Shown piece by piece: positions 4,910 to 6,147 of a stretch of DNA of 6,147 nt (the stretch's first letter is position 1; each line of letters opens with the position of its first letter). The stretch covers positions 1-6,147 of the forward strand of contig CAYQZH010000265.1 of assembly GCA_964421865.1 (NCBI GenBank), given 5' to 3'. The position numbers and the translations under genes were made by a program. Source of the DNA: SBAX01 sp964421865. GTDB lineage: Bacteria; Planctomycetota; Phycisphaerae; UBA1845. The notes below the pieces were generated by a model. That model was not told the DNA's origin. It saw nothing but the letters and a program-made list of their open reading frames with translations, and ran no database searches.

Positions 4910-6147
4910 ATGTTTCTCAAACGGCTCGAACGACGCAAGAACGGCAAGGGTCACACCTACTGGGCGTTGGTGGAATCCTACCGCACGGGCAAGGGTTCGC
5001 GGCATCGAGTCGTCGCCTACCTCGGGGAACTCAAGAAGAGCGAGCGAAACGGCTGGGCGCAGTTGGGTCGGCGACTGGACGGACAATCGCGTCCGCAGCC
5101 GTCGTTGTTCGATCCTCCATGTTACGATGATCCCTCCGACGACGAGCCGGTGCTGGTCAAGCTCAAGGACATTCACTTGGACCGGCTGCGGGACTTTGGT
5201 GACGTCTGGCTGGCGTTGGGGCTGTGGCGCCTGTTGAAGTTGGAAGTGCTGCTGGCGGAGCTGATACCCGCTGGGGAGGAAGAGGTGCCCTGGGCGGTGG
5301 TCGCGGCGATCCTGACGATCGCGCGATTCTGTGAGCCGTCGAGCGAGTTGCACATCGCGGACACGTGGTATCGGCGGACGGCGTTGGAGGATCTGCTGGG
5401 GGTGGCCGTAGAGCAGGTCCACACCCGGCGGTTGTACGAAGGGTTGGACGCGCTTTTGCCGCACAAGGAAGCGATCGAGAAGCATCTGAAGGAACGATTG
5501 GGCGACCTGTTCGATCTGCAATATGACCTCCTGCTGTACGACGTGACCAGCACCTACTTCGAGGGGGAATGCCTGGGCAATCCGATGGCGAAACGCGGCC
5601 ACTCGCGCGATAACCGGCCCGACTGCCCGCAGGTGTGCATCGGACTGGTGGTGACCACGGACGGCATTCCGCTGGGCTACGAGGTGTTCGACGGGAACAC
5701 GAATGACAGCAAGACGGTCGAGGACATCGTCAAGGCGATGGAGAAGAAGTATGGCAAGGCCCATCGCGTGTGGGTGATGGATCGGGGAATGGTGAGCGAG
5801 AAAAACCTGACGTTCCTGCGGGAGCGCGGAGCTTCCTACATCGTGGGCACGCCCAAGGCCATGCTGCGGCAGTTCGAGCAACACCTGACGAACAAGGATT
5901 GGCAGGAAGTCCAGGCCGGCGTCGAGGTGAAGCTGGTACCCGGGCCCGACGACGACGAGACCTTCATCCTGGCCCGCAGCGCGGATCGGCGGGAGAAAGA
6001 GAAGGCCATGCACGACCGTTTCCTGGGGTCCCGGCGCGCCGGGAGAGAACCAGCTTCTCAAGCTCCAGGCGGGTGCCCAGAGCGGACGGCTGAAGGACGA
6101 GGCCGTCGCCCATCAACGGCTGGGACGCATCAAGGAACGTTACTGGC
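4910..6147 (+). CDS. IS1634-like DDE transposase, frameshifted and cut by the window end
   Basis: The frame opens at ATG 4910, preceded by GGCAGGG, and stays coherent for about 373 residues. The N-terminus (FLKRLERRKNGKGHTYWALVESYR) and VVAYLGEL are typical of IS1634/IS4-superfamily transposases. The first catalytic aspartate is D211 in LLLYDVTSTYFEG, followed by KRGHSRDNRPDCPQ and GIPLGYEVFDGNTNDSKTV. The second is D291 in VWVMDRGMVSEKN. The glutamate and its Y-R-E-K signature would lie beyond the window. Near 6025-6045 the frame breaks: codons up to about 6025 fit frame 2, while ENQLLKLQAGAQSGRLKDEAV and RLGRIKERYW are encoded one base later, in frame 3. The protein is therefore interrupted, unless this is a sequence error. 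The long minus-strand frame across 4766-6061 is a shadow. The gene catalyses cut-and-paste movement of its own element. Confidence 0.85.
   Translation, partial: MFLKRLERRKNGKGHTYWALVESYRTGKGSRHRVVAYLGELKKSERNGWAQLGRRLDGQSRPQPSLFDPPCYDDPSDDEPVLVKLKDIHLDRLRDFGDVWLALGLWRLLKLEVLLAELIPAGEEEVPWAVVAAILTIARFCEPSSELHIADTWYRRTALEDLLGVAVEQVHTRRLYEGLDALLPHKEAIEKHLKERLGDLFDLQYDLLLYDVTSTYFEGECLGNPMAKRGHSRDNRPDCPQVCIGLVVTTDGIPLGYEVFDGNTNDSKTVEDIVKAMEKKYGKAHRVWVMDRGMVSEKNLTFLRERGASYIVGTPKAMLRQFEQHLTNKDWQEVQAGVEVKLVPGPDDDETFILARSADRREKEKAMHDRFLGSRRAGREPASQAPGGCPERTAEGRGRRPSTAGTHQGTLL
6029..6044. repeat. Perfect 16-bp palindrome at the transposase frameshift
   Basis: TCCCGGCG at 6029-6036 is exactly mirrored by CGCCGGGA at 6037-6044, a fully GC-rich core with no loop. 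It coincides with the point where the transposase reading frame moves by one base. Such a sequence can cause polymerase slippage or sequencing compression. Confidence 0.7.

Larger units (their letters stand above)
4735..6147 (+). mobile_element. IS1634-like insertion sequence, left part
   Basis: The element comprises the transposase gene and probably part of the spacer before it. The left boundary is a guess, placed just after the xerC stop. I could not identify terminal inverted repeats or a target duplication because the right end is absent. The insertion left xerC intact. Confidence 0.5.

Noticed and set aside
4766..6061. A 431-residue minus-strand open frame
   Set aside because: It is antisense to the transposase and is His/Gln/Arg/Val-rich with no family features. 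The plus strand encodes a clear IS1634-like protein, so this is a GC-driven shadow.

Overview
The window looks like chromosome from a GC-rich bacterium, most likely a planctomycete (Phycisphaerae-like). The best taxonomic hint is a short protein with a CxxCGYNLTG...RCPECG zinc ribbon, a type I associate with that phylum. The lipoprotein, the 68-aa protein and the xerC-like recombinase would also fit. This assignment is inferred from family knowledge, not from a search.

Layout. Bases 1-288 hold the last three membrane helices of an MgtE-type magnesium transporter that enters from the left. At 337-717 is a small zinc-ribbon ORF. Its second half overlaps, in another frame, a remnant of a transposase C-terminus, so its 3' end appears to have been replaced by mobile DNA. 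Bases 718-846 show nothing I can name. On the minus strand, reading right to left, an isochorismatase-like cysteine hydrolase (1955-1128) is followed 2 bases later by a two-cluster 4Fe-4S ferredoxin (1125-847), almost certainly one transcript. Bases 1956-2700 form a long divergent intergenic region. It has one AT-rich patch suitable for a promoter, then a series of stem-loops between 2305 and 2566. On the plus strand follow a predicted CsgG/LpoB/TolB-N-like lipoprotein (2701-3420), a 68-aa conserved-looking protein 7 bases downstream (3428-3634), and an intact XerC tyrosine recombinase (3721-4728). After an AT-richer spacer (4729-4909), an IS1634-like DDE transposase runs off the right edge. 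Its reading frame shifts by one base at a perfect 16-bp palindrome.

How the genes work together. The ferredoxin and hydrolase are probably co-expressed. The lipoprotein and the 68-aa protein are probably translationally linked. XerC is a housekeeping chromosome-dimer resolvase. The rest of the content is mobile-element debris: an old transposase remnant on the left and a larger insertion sequence on the right. I see no CRISPR array, rRNA or tRNA, and no convincing defence system. The most worthwhile unexplained signals are the structured intergenic region, the gene/transposase junction at about 510, and the ferredoxin-hydrolase pair.
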